Positions 10,881 to 23,858 of a DNA stretch of 64,000 nt are shown here, in pieces. Source of the stretch: Eutypa lata (Eukaryota; Ascomycota; Sordariomycetes; Xylariales; Diatrypaceae); assembly GCA_022661535.1 (NCBI GenBank), contig JAKULF010000005.1:992001-1056000 (forward strand). Reading direction: 5' to 3'. The notes under the pieces are model-generated. The model had not been told where the DNA came from. It ran no database searches and saw only the letters and a list, made by a program, of their open reading frames with translations. The position numbers and the translations under genes were made by a program. The stretch's first letter is position 1. Each line of letters begins with the position of its first letter.

Positions 10881-11752
10881 ACACTTTCTTTTTCCCCTTT
10901 TCTTTCGTCTTATTTTGTGTTTTTTTCTTTCATTTTCTGTTTATTTATCTTTTTGCATTTCCTTCCTGACTATGCACCCCTAACTAACCGGCCCTTGCAT
11001 CTTCTCAAAACATACTTACACCAACCAAACAAGGAGGATAAGAGAAAACCTGTATAAAGTTAAACGAGAACTAGGGTATAAGGTCACTATTAGCAAGATA
11101 TCTTATAACGTTCGTTTCACGAATCATTTCTTATGGATTCGTTAATCTTCTATCAATCTTAATCCTATGGGCATTGACCACTGCGAAGGCGACCTAGGTC
11201 GTGAGTTGACAGAAGCAACTTCGGAAGAAATTCAGAAGTTTATTCATACGCTTGGATTTCAACAAGTGGAACAGCGGACGCCAGTTTCTACACGGGCCTT
11301 TTTTCTCTCCTTTTTGAGGGCTGTGTTTGACTAATTATGGGTTCATGGGTTCCTTGCCTTGTCTCGTAAACAGGCAATCTTGCCTACTTGTCTACAGCTA
11401 TGTTATATACATACATACACCTGGCAACAGGAAGCTTGGGCCAAATCTTTCGGTTGATCGTAACCTACTCTTGAGGGAGTAGAGTTCGAAAGTAAAGTAT
11501 TTAACCGAGTTATTATAGGTAGGTAAATACAATTATGCTAGGGAAAAAGGTACACTTCGTTTTCCCCTATTATACGCAAAAGAGATAGAGGGAAAAAAGC
11601 CACATAAAAAAACCGAAGGGTTTCTATCCCGTATTTTTGACTCACGCCAAATCGCTAAAAACGACCCCAAGGAGCAATCTATGCTTCGTTGAATTCTAGC
11701 AGGCTCTCTTGCTCCCAGCCTTCTCTCCTCTCCCTCGCCGCAAAATGTACTG
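10881..11752. other. Intergenic, pyrimidine-rich then featureless
   Basis: A T/C-rich tract (about 10881-10980) follows the SINE-like element, then ordinary non-coding DNA up to the 3' end of the minus-strand gene at 11753. Nothing codes convincingly. Confidence 0.45.
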
Positions 11753-12832
11753 TCATTCATATGGTGGGATCCCCGAACGACCGGTTGATACGCCTTCAAG
11801 CGCGAAACCAGTCGGGGCGCGACGACGAATAGGTGGTTGAATAGCTATGGCCGGTGGTGGTAGTGGACCGAGCGGTTGTTGCTCCGCATTGACCTTGGCC
11901 TTCATGTCCCCTAGATTATCGCAGTCGATGTCAACCTTTTCAAGTTCATTGTAGGGAGCCTCTTCCACGCTATATCGTATCGGATCATCTGGGGCTCTCG
12001 AAGAGAATAGCGAGGCTATCACTGTTGCAAAATCCGGGGTTGCCCTGATGTAAGGAACACAGGTAAAGTCGTCATCATTGCCCCGTTCTAGAAGGATACA
12101 GACGGCGAGTTCTGAAGGGATACCGTTCTTCTGCGATTCGTTTTCTCTTAGTGAGAACCTCGCCTGGAAGAAGTTCCCCCAGTCATCTGACTGAGGATTA
12201 TCGCCGGTCACGATGGTATAATGCTTTGTTACCTTCTCCGTCGAATCCTCAGCTGTTAGCCCCAGTCCCAAGTCCACGCCGGGAACATTAGCGGATGAAG
12301 TGATCTCTAGTCCCAGCTTCGAGCTCTGATTCTGTGTCGTCTCTTCCATTTTGTGACATCCACGTGGCCGAACCTGGCAAACTGATGGGCCAACAGCCCG
12401 GCCTTTCTCATCGTGAAATTCAAGTAAGATATCCGCTTCTTTTATACGAGCTCCTCTATATGAATTGAATTTAAATTCATAAGCAAGAAGAGTGCCCCGT
12501 TTCTCAGAGTCGGGCCCCATTCTTCCGTGGATGATGGCCTTCGCATTGCAGCTCACGGTGAAAGCGGGCCTTTTCGATGACCCCCCATGAAAAGCTGAAA
12601 CTGCTTTGCGTTGTCGTTGTTCTGGAAAATCACGCACGTGGAAACCTAGCAGTATGAACCATGTCAGCTATTATTAACCTTTAGAATAAGCGGTACACCA
12701 AGTACGCTTACCTCCTGGTTGACCTTGTTGCGTAAGTTCAATATTGAAGAATGTAGGGCCTGGTTCGTTACTAGCACTCCCTGCGCACTCATCTTCGTCA
12801 TTCTCACCTAGCCAGATATCATCTTCATCCAT
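11753..12832 (-). CDS. Conserved-looking fungal protein of unknown function
   Basis: Two exons on the minus strand, 12832-12712 and 12645-11753, give 337 residues. The intron has a GTAAGC donor and a TGCTAG acceptor, and the phases match. The start is the first ATG of exon 1, which gives an acidic N-terminus (MDEDDIWLGENDEDE). The middle looks like a beta-rich domain (GTLLAYEFKFNSYRGARIKE, DWGNFFQARFSLREN). The C-terminus is proline-rich and basic. No signal peptide or membrane segment is visible and I do not recognise a named domain. Splicing, codon use and the continuous frame support a real gene; function is unknown. Confidence 0.8.
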
Positions 12833-13935
12833 GATCGGGCGTGTATTATGATTTTGATACAGCTCGTGTTGTGACTCGTTCTGGACGTAGGGGTGATTAA
12901 AGGCAAAGTTCTCCCAAACTTACTGGAGCAAAAGCCACTCAGGACGAGGACAGTATTAATGCACGAGTATCGGGCACGTTGATGGTGCAAAGGAGGGGTA
13001 TGTAGTTTTAACTGTAATGGAAGTAATTATGACACATAATAGAGTAAGTATTGTCATCCCTGCTCATCCGATTCCCAAATATGCTCTTCTTTCTGCATAG
13101 TAACCAGACAACATAGAGTGGCTGGCCGAGTCCGACCACTTATTGGTTATTAGAGCGATGGGATCCCGCATGGATACGTTGCACCCGATGCACATAAGCA
13201 TCATCATTAATATGAATTCGGTCAGGCCGTAGCATCTTACCAGTTAGCCAATGCTAGGAATCCCGAGGCTGCTAGGCTAGCTAAAAGTCGAGCGCTATAT
13301 CAAACAGAAGGACATAAGTATAATAGGTACATAATCATTCGCTGCGAGAAGAAGAAAAAATAATTTAATTGAATTCTATGACAAAGGTATAAGGAATGGC
13401 CTTGAACTAAGGTTCTATTTAACTAATAATTTCCTTGATATTAAAGTTTATACAGCCCTTTTGTTTGCTCTGTACAGCCTGTAGGGTCGTCCACTATTTA
13501 TGTACAAAATAAAGGTACGTATCTGTATTATCCTACTGTCGTCCTAGCCGCTGTTAATAGTTGTTGGTTCTTATTAAGCATCTATGCATTCCTGTAATTG
13601 TCGTATGACCTGTAAGTGTTGGCATGTTGATTGTCTCTGCAGATATCCTGCAGCCAACACCATTTGGCTCCATTCCCCGTGTGACAAATTGAGTGAACGA
13701 AGCCGAAGCACAGTGAGCAAGTTACATGCCACAGCATTATGAGCTCGGGGTAAATCCTTTATCGCAAGGAAGCCAATCACTGACCTTGAGCATGTCCCAG
13801 CGATTAACACTAGACTTTAATAAGCTACGTCTAATCCGCCGCCCTTTTTCTTCTCTCTTTCAAAGAGGTCATGATTCATACTTCACATTATCCAAACCAT
13901 TTACTAGTTCAATAGCGTGTATACCTAAAACAGAC
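12833..13935. other. Intergenic (divergent promoter region)
   Basis: Separates the minus-strand unknown gene from the plus-strand NLR-like gene. It should contain both promoters. No further gene, RNA or clear repeat is seen. Confidence 0.45.
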
Positions 13936-16900
13936 ATGCCAGATTCCAAACCCCAGCTTGAAGAGCAGAATGACTTGGGCACGGATTCGACTACCGAAGG
14001 CCCTACAGCTCTAGGTGCATTAGAGCCGTTGAATAACGAGATTCCCAAGTCAACAAGCCAGCTGATACCATATCCCACGGTCGAAACAGATGTGGTGGAA
14101 GGATGCTATCACGAGGGCCTCAAATTAACGTCGCTCGTAGAGGGAACAGGAAACTCTAATATGGACCATCAACCAGATATTGAGTAAGTATCCCTACCTG
14201 CAATGTAGTTTCACTTACTATTTCCCGGGCACCATGATCTCACATTAGATATTGGTAGAGTAATCCACGTTATGGTGGTGGGTGCCGAAGAAGACCGACT
14301 TACCCTCGACGTTCTCTTTAAGAAGTCCGTGGTTAGCGCACGAAGAGAGTATGTCTACAAATGCGACGTGGAGGACTTTTTAGCCGGAGACCTTACGGAT
14401 CAAGCGGTTGAATACCACGCTCTACAGCTGCTTCGTGGCATCATTTTCTTTCTTCGGCATGGTGATCAGGTGAGATATGTTAAGGTCCCGACGGAAATCA
14501 TGCGCACGGAACTAATTGAGAGGATAGTCGAAAAGGAGAGCTTTAGTGTTCATTGCCTACGACTTTGGCTCATTGATTATCAAAAAGGTGTGCATAGCAC
14601 AGTGTACACCGTCTAAAATGGGCGCTAACGTTGATAAAAGGCTATATCTGTTGTTGGTTCGAACTCGGCAGGGTGGCCAGGCATCTTCATTAATGCCGCT
14701 GTATTCGTAGGTATTCGTTTAGCTTTCCTTTTCATATTCTTATTTCCCCTTTCGTTCTTTTAGGCAGCCCTTTATCTTTACATATCTCCTGATATTCTTA
14801 TTTCGCTATACATGTTCTAAATATGTGGCAATTTTTACGGAACTAACGTTGTTAAAACAGATTTTCAAGGGTTGCTTCCAACGAGTAGAGAATACTGAAC
14901 TCCTCTCCACCCAAATATTGAGTTATCTCGGATCACGAATCGATCTTTCCTGCAAATCCCGTCTGACGCCTACATCTGCTAGTAATCTTGCAATCTGCGT
15001 GAAAAAATTGACTGAAGCCTTCATTGCTTCCAAGATCACGCTGACAAGCCAGGTGATAGCCCTATGTGCGAATGGGGACAAAGCTGGCGGTATACATGAA
15101 GTAAGTCGTTTGAATGCCATTATACTGTGTCGTCTATGGATAATTTACAGTTATAGGTATTTCAATGCAGCACCGCAGCACTTGGTGTACCAAACGAGCT
15201 TGTCCTCAAGGAAGACACCGAAGAGGGCAAAGCTCCATTTCTAGACTTGAGTGATGAGATGTGTATTCCATTTCAATGTGCGACCCCAACACCTATTGCA
15301 AGACTTGTTTACTGACTAGACCAGATTGGCTGTCTGGATCGTCCTGGATCCCATTAGCACAAACTCTACTCGCTATTACCGCCGCACATTGCCAATTTCT
15401 GTCGACGCCAAACTTCGACTCGCATCCAGTGATAATAAGTCCTGAATATCAGGAGTGGATGACGTGTGCCGGTACTTGCATTCTCTATATTTGCGGGGGT
15501 AATCATGATGAAAGGAGGAAGACGGCAGAACAGGTCTTCCTGGATTGGCAGTTTGAAAGGAGGAAGACCAGGCGCATGGACACTCTCCTACCAATTTCCT
15601 TCACGTTCTCCTACGGCGATCCGACACGTGCTTCTATGAGTGGCATGCTCCGCACACTTCTGTTGTTGTGCTTTACCAGCAATGTACAAGGCTTGTTTGA
15701 TATTAGCTTTAATCTTATAAAAGACCAGGTGCAACTACAGCAAGCGTGGACAGAGGCAGATCTGCTCAACATATTTACGATCATCTCCTCCAGCATCCAA
15801 TGTATGGACACTATCCTATTATTACAGGATATTGACGAATGTGAGACGACAAGCCGGGTAGCGTTCTGGGCAATTTTAAAGAGATTCGCTGCTACAACAG
15901 AGAGAGAAGTGAAGGTTGTACTTACCTGCCGGAAATCGTTTGACCTCAATGAGCTGAGGCAGATTCCAGTTTATAAATACAATCTCCAGGATGGGACTGG
16001 GGACTCGGATAATATTTCTGAAGAAGATTATGTTGGGCAACTGGTTTCAAGTCTCTGTCCCGGCCATCATGGTGAAACTGAAATTCGAGAGAAGGTACAG
16101 GACCTGGCCTCAATGGGGAAGAATCTGAACACGATACTGAAGTTAATCATGGATCTTACGAATTGGCCTCAGAGGTTATCAGCAAGGGCATTGGATGAAT
16201 TCTGTACACGGCTCCAAACCGTCACGCTGTCGTCTACACCATCTGATGTCTTGTACGGTGCGCTGCAAGATGTTTCCAATCAAGACAGCCTCCGGTGGAT
16301 CATGGAATGGCTCTTACATGGGTACCGCTCTCTAACCCCAGACGAGGCCGCAATGATCCTTTGCTATTGTAAGCATAAAGGAATACAGGGATTCCATGTT
16401 CCATCTGCTATAGATTTACGCAATGCATCGCATGAGCTATCTGCATGGCTTTGCGGTATCACGGAGGTGTGTGATGGTCAGATTCGTTTCCGAGACAGTG
16501 TGCGAGGCTTGATTGAGGATGATCCGAGTAGAATGCGGTGGGAAGGCACGCCACCTGACGCCATTCTCAAATTCCTCATTAACTATCTAACGGCGCCGAC
16601 GATCCAGAATCGCCTCTCATCAATGTATAATCAATATCAAGCTCAGACAAGGTCGTCTGAGAATGACATCACACCACCCCTGGTCTCTGACGGCCAGGAT
16701 ATCATCTTCTACGCCATTCGGGGTTTCCCCTACCATCTTTCAACGAGTCCTAGCACCCTAAAGTCATTAAAGCTAATACTTACAGTCGCTGACGGGGCGC
16801 TAACACCATGGTCTAAAGCATACTGGGCTATGAGTAATCCTTTCTCGCGGCCTAAACATGGGCCACTAGAGTGTGCATGGAAGACACTCCTGGCATCAGA

Positions 16901-19777
16901 GAATCTAACCCCAGAGGCTATCATGATATTACAAGAGGTTACATACCCAAGGGGATCGCAAACTAATCCAGACAGATCAACTCGTTCTGACGATATGGGA
17001 TCTTTATCAAATGCTATGAGAAATGGAAATGAGGATATAGCATTCTACCATGCACGACAAATCATTCGTGTGTCTAGAAGTAAACGTATAACTGACGGGA
17101 TCGCTGATGATTCTACGAGTACACAAAAAACAGTCTGGCCATCATCCTTTCTATGGAGGGCCACATGGCTTAACATGGTCCACATGGTCCGTCTACTCTT
17201 GGATGATGGTATGAATCCTGAACTTGATGTCGCTGCTTACCATCCATCCCCACTACACATGGCCGCCCTTCTGGGCCATAATCTCATTCTAGACATGCTG
17301 CTGGGTCATGGGGCATCTATATACGTAAAGAGGTTTGATCGCGTGAGCTGTATATTTACGGCTGCAGCTCATGGCCATATCCCCTGTGTCAAAGCCTTGA
17401 TATCTCATGACAGTTCGATCATGGAATCACGATACCCAGACACACCACTCATTGCTGCATCTGTTTACGGCCAGTGGGAAATGGCTGAGAAACTTTTAGA
17501 GATGGGGGCCAACCCAGATGCTGGAATGAAACAAGATTTCCAGGGAAGGTGGGCCCCTGTCGTGGTCGCAGTGGATAATGGTTACCTTGAGACGGCTCGA
17601 GTCTTGCTTAAGTATAGGGCAGACCCGAACATCTCCGGGCCAGGGAACCAAGATACTCCACTCTGGTTTGCCGCTATCCGAGCGGCAAGTGTTTACTGCG
17701 TACGCCTTCTCTTGGAAAATGGCGCGGACCCCAATCACGACCTACTAAATCCGCCGCTGCTAATTGAGCTCATGGCATCGAAGCTTCCAACAGAACACAT
17801 GATCGCAATCACGGAGACCTTGGTGAACAACACCCCACCAGTTTCAGTCAACGTTACGGACACAATTGGTATGACACCGCTTCTTTACGCCGCGCGAGAC
17901 GGGGTGTTACCTCTCGTGACTTTTCTCTTGGAACACAAGGCACACATCAATGCCAAGGATAAATATGGCCTCACAGCTATATTCCATGCCGTGAAAAGCA
18001 GAAATAGGGACATAATTCGGGAGGTCCTTAAATGGAAGCCGGAGCTAGATCTTCTAACCTCTGATGGAGAGATACTCTTTGAGTTCGCCATGGAAGATGC
18101 CGTTATAGCAAATATGTTGGCAGAAGGGGGAGTTGACCTGGAGCTAGTTAACAAGGACGGTCGAACGGCCCTCAATGTTGCTGTCGCCAAGAAGAAGCCG
18201 GAAATTGTAAGGCTACTAGTAAATAGAAAGGTTAACATCCATCATCGCGATCAAATTGGATGGAGCCCAATCATGGACGCAGTAGGGTATGTCCCGGATG
18301 CGGAAATCACGCGGATATTAGCAGAAGGAGGGGCGAATCTCCAAGACGCCAACAAATCCGGATGGACGCCTTTGCACTTCGCCATGAGGGAGGAGGCAGA
18401 AATTCTCAAGATCCTCCTGGAGTTCCGCAAAGACATTGATCTCGAGAAACGTGATAACCGTGGCGAGACTCCTCTTTTATGGGGGGATAGCACGCAGTGC
18501 ATCACTCTCCTGGTCCGTGCCGGGGCTGATATCAACACCACAGGTGGGAAGTATGGCACAGCATTGGCTACAGCTTGCGCCAATCTCAATCTTGATCTGG
18601 TAACAAAGTTTCTCAAATGGGGGGCTGATCCCAACATATCAGTCAGTCGCTTCTACGGCACCGCCTTAATAGCAGCATGCTGCCCCGAGCCGGGATTATT
18701 GAAGAAAAACAATGATGAAGTAGAGGAAATGATCCGATTATTGATCTCCTATGGGGCTGATGTCAACGCAATACAGAGCCATACGATATACAATGCTCTC
18801 TCAGCTGCTTCTCTCTCCGCGGGTGTCAGCATAGTTAATTACCTCCTCCACAGTGGCGCCTCACCCGATCGCGTAGACCCCCTGGGCCGCCTCCCAATTC
18901 ACTTCGCTGCAATAAATGGTGTCGAGAATTTCAAGGCCTTGGCCTTGGTTCACAGCGGAGGCCTGATGGTCACCGACTGCGCCGGAAAGAACGTACTTCA
19001 CTGGGCTGCCCAGTATGAGCATGTGGAAACGATTGAATTCATCTTAGACTCCCTAGGATCGCGAGAAGAGAGGGAACACTACATCAACAAACCCGATATT
19101 GACGGCTGGACACCACTCTGTTGGGCCACACGCCCTCTTTACGAGCATTCCATTCATTACAAGGTTTCCGAGAGTCTAGCATATGACGGAACTATTAAAT
19201 ACCTGCTTGAACATGGCGCTGACCGACACGTCGAGTTTAACATAGGCACGGGGCCCGAAGCGGAGACTTTTACACCAGTCGAGATGGCTAAGCGTTGTAA
19301 TGCAGGAGAAGAGATAATTAACTTGTTAACCAGTGACAATAGTGGCGAGGAGGACAAGAATTTCCGGATATACAAACAAGGCCGAGGATTCTGCAATATA
19401 TGTCTCAACGTAAGTCTGTCTACATGGACTAACTGCAGTGATAAAACTGACTTGGATGCTTCGGCAACCGATAGAACATATTTGGCTATTTGTACAAGTG
19501 CAACTCCTGTTCCGACTTCGATGCATGCAAGAAGTGCTACGGAAGGATAAACCTCTACCACGACCATATTAAGGCTGAAGATGGCGAACCGCACGAATTC
19601 GAGATTCGCAACGGCTACGAGAAGGAGTTCGAAGATCCACTAGCGGACAGAGAGGGGTCGCAAGGTTCTATCAGCTATCTACGTCCTATAGGTCACGTTG
19701 TGGACGAAATTGACGGACTAGATGCCGTGGATCTGGACGATCTGGAAATCATGTCGGAAGCAACCTTGGAAGATTAA
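13936..19777 (+). CDS. NLR-like protein: degenerate hydrolase head, NACHT-like core without P-loop, ankyrin repeats, ZZ zinc finger
   Basis: Eight exons fit with consistent phases: 13936-14183, 14259-14469, 14528-14587, 14641-14700, 14861-15100, 15157-15260, 15320-19409, 19475-19777. They give about 1771 residues. The head resembles the hydrolase-like domain of fungal NLRs, but the elbow reads AYDFGS (163-168) instead of GHSxGG. The core has a Walker B-like strand (TILLLQDIDEC, about 471-482) and a sensor strand (KVVLTCR), as in NACHT ATPases. The Walker A site is replaced by ICGGNHDERRKTAE (about 360-376), with no GxGKS/T, so ATP binding is doubtful. More than fifteen ankyrin repeats follow (about 930-1650). 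A C-terminal ZZ finger is split by the last intron (FCNICLN | NIFGYLYKCNSC...CKKCY...HDH). The open frame has no visible lesion. It may act as a scaffold or sensor in non-self recognition; that role is inferred from the family. Confidence 0.85.
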
Positions 19778-22117
19778 GTATCAGTGAACTTTTTGTATCG
19801 TTACCCTAGGTAGCTTACTAGTATATCGGAGTAACTATCCCCTTCTTGAAATCAATATTTGGTCATTCATTCTTTGGAGAGCGTAGTTTGTGGCCATGGA
19901 TTAAGGGGTGCTTTCGGAAGAGAGTCCCAAGGAACAGCTCCATCGCGTTACTAAGCTCCAAGTACTCATTCGAGAATATGAATGCTAGATAGAGCTTGGG
20001 TATCGTGAGCTTGGAGTTACTTCGTCCTTTTATGACAATAATACTGCATAACGTAGTCTCTTTTATGAATATAATATAATATTTCCTAAAAGTGAAATGG
20101 TACTTTGCCGAAATGGGATTCTTTTCTTTTTTCGATTTCTTTTAGCGAAGAAACTTCTATGTAACTAGTAACAAAAACCAATACTGTTACCCATTGACTG
20201 AGTCCATTAGAAATGGGCATAACAGTCGCTAATCAAGTCAGTAGTAGTCGCACGGATGTCAAAGATGGCATTCTCGATAGCTGTGAGACAATAAAGGTAG
20301 TATCATTGAGAGCAAACGTGTTCTAGAGATGTACTTGCCAGTAGCACTGATAACATCCTAAATACCATGTTTGGGGTTGAATTATACGATCTTAGGCAGT
20401 ATAATGAAGGAAGTTATGGAACCTAAGTTGACGATGGTTCCATCACCAGGTCCTCGCCCTGGAGAAGAGGGATCGGCCAGCTTTGACTCTTGGAACACCA
20501 TTGCCACTGAGAATAGATTCATAGCAAGGAATAGCCCACACGTATCAACCCAATGAGCCCTTGTAACTCGAAAGAGTTGACATTTGCATCCGGGAGATAT
20601 TTTGACCAACGTCTCCTCCTGAGAAATGAGTTAATTCGACTCTGCCTAAAAATCTTGATATGCGACAACAAAAGTAGCTTCGGCCATTTGTGATTTTCTA
20701 TGCAACCTCGAGTTTTAGGTCTAGAAAAGAATGACGCTGGTCTATACATCAACGGATAACACACAGTAGGTCCTGCAAGTCCCGTTTCCGAGATGTTTTT
20801 TAGCCCCTGGGTCATAAAAACTAAGTGCTCATTTAAGCATGCCACCCCTGGTGACAAGTGCACAGCTAGTGGTATCCATCGCTAGAATTTCTGACAGCTT
20901 AATTCTCAGTCTTTTAGCTTTGAGAGATACTCATTGTTATATTCCCTAGTGTTACAAGGAGTCCACTTGAGTTTAGGTGTAAAAAATGGATATGAATCAC
21001 TTTGGGGTAGACAACTTACATATTTACATTCTCGGCGTGACAATTTTGCTAATAAAACTTGACTATCAACCTATACAACTGATAAATAGTTATGGTCTGG
21101 TATGATACTAAAGGTAAAATAGACGAGGTAGAGTGACTCTGCCACTCCCCAAACCATTGGAAAGTGCTTGCTGGTGTTCACATAAGTCTTCCAATCAGGA
21201 ACAACACGCCGACAATGGAGCCTCTGATATCTTCAACCTACTCACAATCTCATAGTCTATATCGATATAAAATGATAGGAATAAACTGAATATGTATGAC
21301 ATTTGATACTTAGAATATTCCTATTCAGGGTCTTTTGCCTACAGCCATAAATTGTTGAAGTCGCTTTAATCTTTGTCTAAAACTGGGATCCAGGATGTGA
21401 AGCTGTAGGCTTAGCGTTGGCGCTAATGCCCCTCTTACGTCGCTATACCGTTTTAGAGATAGTCTTTGTTTTGAGCCTCTAACCCTGCCATTCACTCCCA
21501 GTCCATTGCTGCTGACATGTCTGCGTGGCCCAAAAGGGTGACCATCAAGGTTCTCAAGATCATATTCTTGGCATTCCATCATAGGCCTGTTCTGCCTGTT
21601 CACCGCCCGCCGCTTCAGCTCATTATGCCCGCTATCTGCAACAGGTACTTCCCTAGTAAGGCAGCTAACGGCAGTTCAAGGGTTCTGTGTGAGAACCTTG
21701 GAAGGGGATTCACTGTGAACTTGTCTGAACCTCCGAACTTTCCATCATCCTAAACCATTTTTCATTCATGCAAACTTGCAATCCATTTCTCTACTGTGTC
21801 TTTATATACCTACATTCCTGCATTGGCGAGTTCCTTTCTTGTTCTTTGTATTTCTAACCAACTTTTGGGGTCCGGTTTCTTATATAAGAGTTTGCCACAA
21901 AGCCAACTTGTCTCAGTCGGTACTTGCATTTGAGAAGGCTAAGTAGGTAGATACCCGGGATCGTGGTGCAGGTTTCTCCAAGTCTCCGGGAACGAAATCG
22001 CGATTGCGACAAATAAAAATCTTGCTCTGGCCCACTGTATTTTCATGAGATACGACTGGGATATCGCTTCGAGGCACAAGACGAGGAGGTGTTGCCTGTT
22101 TCGAGTGGACGGCAGCC
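19778..22117. other. Long intergenic stretch; one weak minus-strand frame
   Basis: About 2.3 kb without a convincing gene. A minus-strand frame at about 21325-21650 has reasonable composition and a possible acceptor (CTTACTAG) at its 5' side. It has no ATG exon I could join and no recognisable domain, so I do not call it. The rest looks non-coding. Confidence 0.45.
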
Positions 22118-23858
22118 ATGATGGAGGCTGCAGAGGTGAGCAATGACACCAGGGGTTGGATTATGTCCGTCGTGAGCGGCATCGGTAAGTGACCTCTATT
22201 GAATCTCACTTTGCACATTCATTTCAAATACTGACTTCACTATCCGAAGCTTGTGTTCTGGGAGCCAGCGTCATTTGTGTCGATTCACTAGTGCGACTCA
22301 TACCCAGCAAGCGCGATTTCCGGATCCAGGATAGCAATGAATTTCTGGCAAGCTCATTAAGCTTAAGTTTTGGTGTCATGGTAAGACTGATCGCTTTCCC
22401 CATGGTTATATTCGGCCATAGGTATCTAACATCAAAGCGCATATGTAGTTGTTTATGTCTCTATATAGTATGCTGCCTGAGGCCAAAAGCTACCTTAAGA
22501 AGGGCGGCTACTCGGACCAGCCAGCAGGTTTCATTCTCATGGCCTGTTTCGTTGCGGGCTTCATTGGTATACAGGTCATATCGAGACTATTTCACCAACT
22601 ACTCCCATCACATGTTGTCGACTGTGACCATAGTCACAACGATCACGGTGTAGATGACCAGCTCCATGACCATGCTAATGGCCATGGCCGGAGACAATCA
22701 ACCTTCGTTAAGGGCCTTGACAGACAGCGCCATTCTATCTTTCGCAGAAAATCGACCGTCGCGAAGTCCCAATTAGGCTCGACCGGCCTTGCTAGCGAGT
22801 CCACGCCGTTGCTATCCTCAGCTGAACCTCATAATGGGCAGATTTACGACCAAGAGAGTACAGATGCTATCTTGGAGGAAATACCATCACATGATGTTGC
22901 TGAGCATCTATCCCGCAGAGGAACTGGTGCCATAGAGCGGAGACCATCCATGATACAGGTACAAAAGAGAGTCATGTCGTTCGTGAAGGACACGAAGCCG
23001 AACTGTGACGAGTCTGGGCCCTGCTACGGATACTCAGATCCGTGCGGTCAGGAATGCTTCAAGCATATTAGCAATCGGCCTGGGGGATTAATATCTCGAG
23101 CACCAACCTTTCTCCGTACCACGACCGGTCTCGTCCCACCGCGTTCCGACAGCGTGGCGATAGCGGAAGAAGACGAGGACCATCTGACGGGGTCATCCAT
23201 AAGCCCAACAGCACCCCGCAGCACACGCGCCGATTCGCATTCGCATGCGCATTCACACGGAGAGGAGGAAGATCACGAGGCAGAGGAGGGCGGAGAGACC
23301 GTAGTCGGCGAGCCCGAGCCCATGGACGATATCGAGGCGCAACAACAGCAACAACACCACCACCACGTACCGGAGAACGCATTCCTAGCCATCGGTCTCC
23401 AGACGTCGATCGCGATCGCGCTGCACAAGTTCCCCGAGGGCTTCATCACGTACGCGACGAATCACGCGAACCCGTCGCTGGGGTTCAACGTGTTCCTGGC
23501 GCTGGCCGTGCACAACATCAGCGAAGGGTTCGCCATGGCGCTGCCGCTGTACATGGCGCTGCACAGCCGCGGGCGCGCGATCGCGTGGTCGGCGGCCCTG
23601 GGCGGCCTCAGCCAGCCCTTCGGCGCCGCCATCGCCGCCCTCTGGTTCAAGCTCGCGAGCCACACGCGCCTGACGCCCGATGCGGCCGCCTATGGGTGTC
23701 TGTTTGCCCTCACCGCCGGCATCATGGCGAGTGTTGCCCTGCAGCTCTTCGTCGAGAGTCTGACTCTCAACCATGATCGCAATCTTAGCATTTTGTTCGC
23801 CTTCTTGGGTATGACGCTGCTCGGTACGAGTAATGCGTTTACGTCCGATGCGCACTGA
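22118..23858 (+). CDS. ZIP-family zinc transporter (Zrt3-like)
   Basis: Three exons (22118-22184, 22250-22380, 22449-23858) give 535 residues, with GTAAGT and GTAAGA donors. The N-terminal helices carry GASVICVDSLVRLIP and SLSLSFGVM followed by LFMSLYSMLPEAKSYL, as in fungal vacuolar-type ZIP proteins. A long cytosolic loop (about residues 115-370) has His-rich clusters: DCDHSHNDHG, DSHSHAHSHGEEEDHE and QQQQQHHHH. The C-terminal half has the two metal-site helices, HKFPEGFITYATNHANPS and HNISEGFAMALPLY. It should move zinc into the cytosol from the vacuole or another store, by analogy with yeast Zrt3. Membrane location and substrate are inferred from the family. The second half is markedly GC-rich compared with the first. 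Confidence 0.9.

Noticed and set aside
10698..11057. A 119-codon frame covering the SINE-like element
   Set aside because: Its second half is a poly-Phe/Leu translation of the T-rich tract; the Pol III boxes explain the region better.
20371..20863. Short frames on both strands in the gap before the ZIP gene
   Set aside because: They are under 120 codons, lack splice partners or domains, and have composition typical of intergenic DNA.
23068..23855. Minus-strand frames opposite the ZIP transporter
   Set aside because: They are shadows of the GC-rich second half of the transporter gene, with low-complexity Arg/Gly-rich content.
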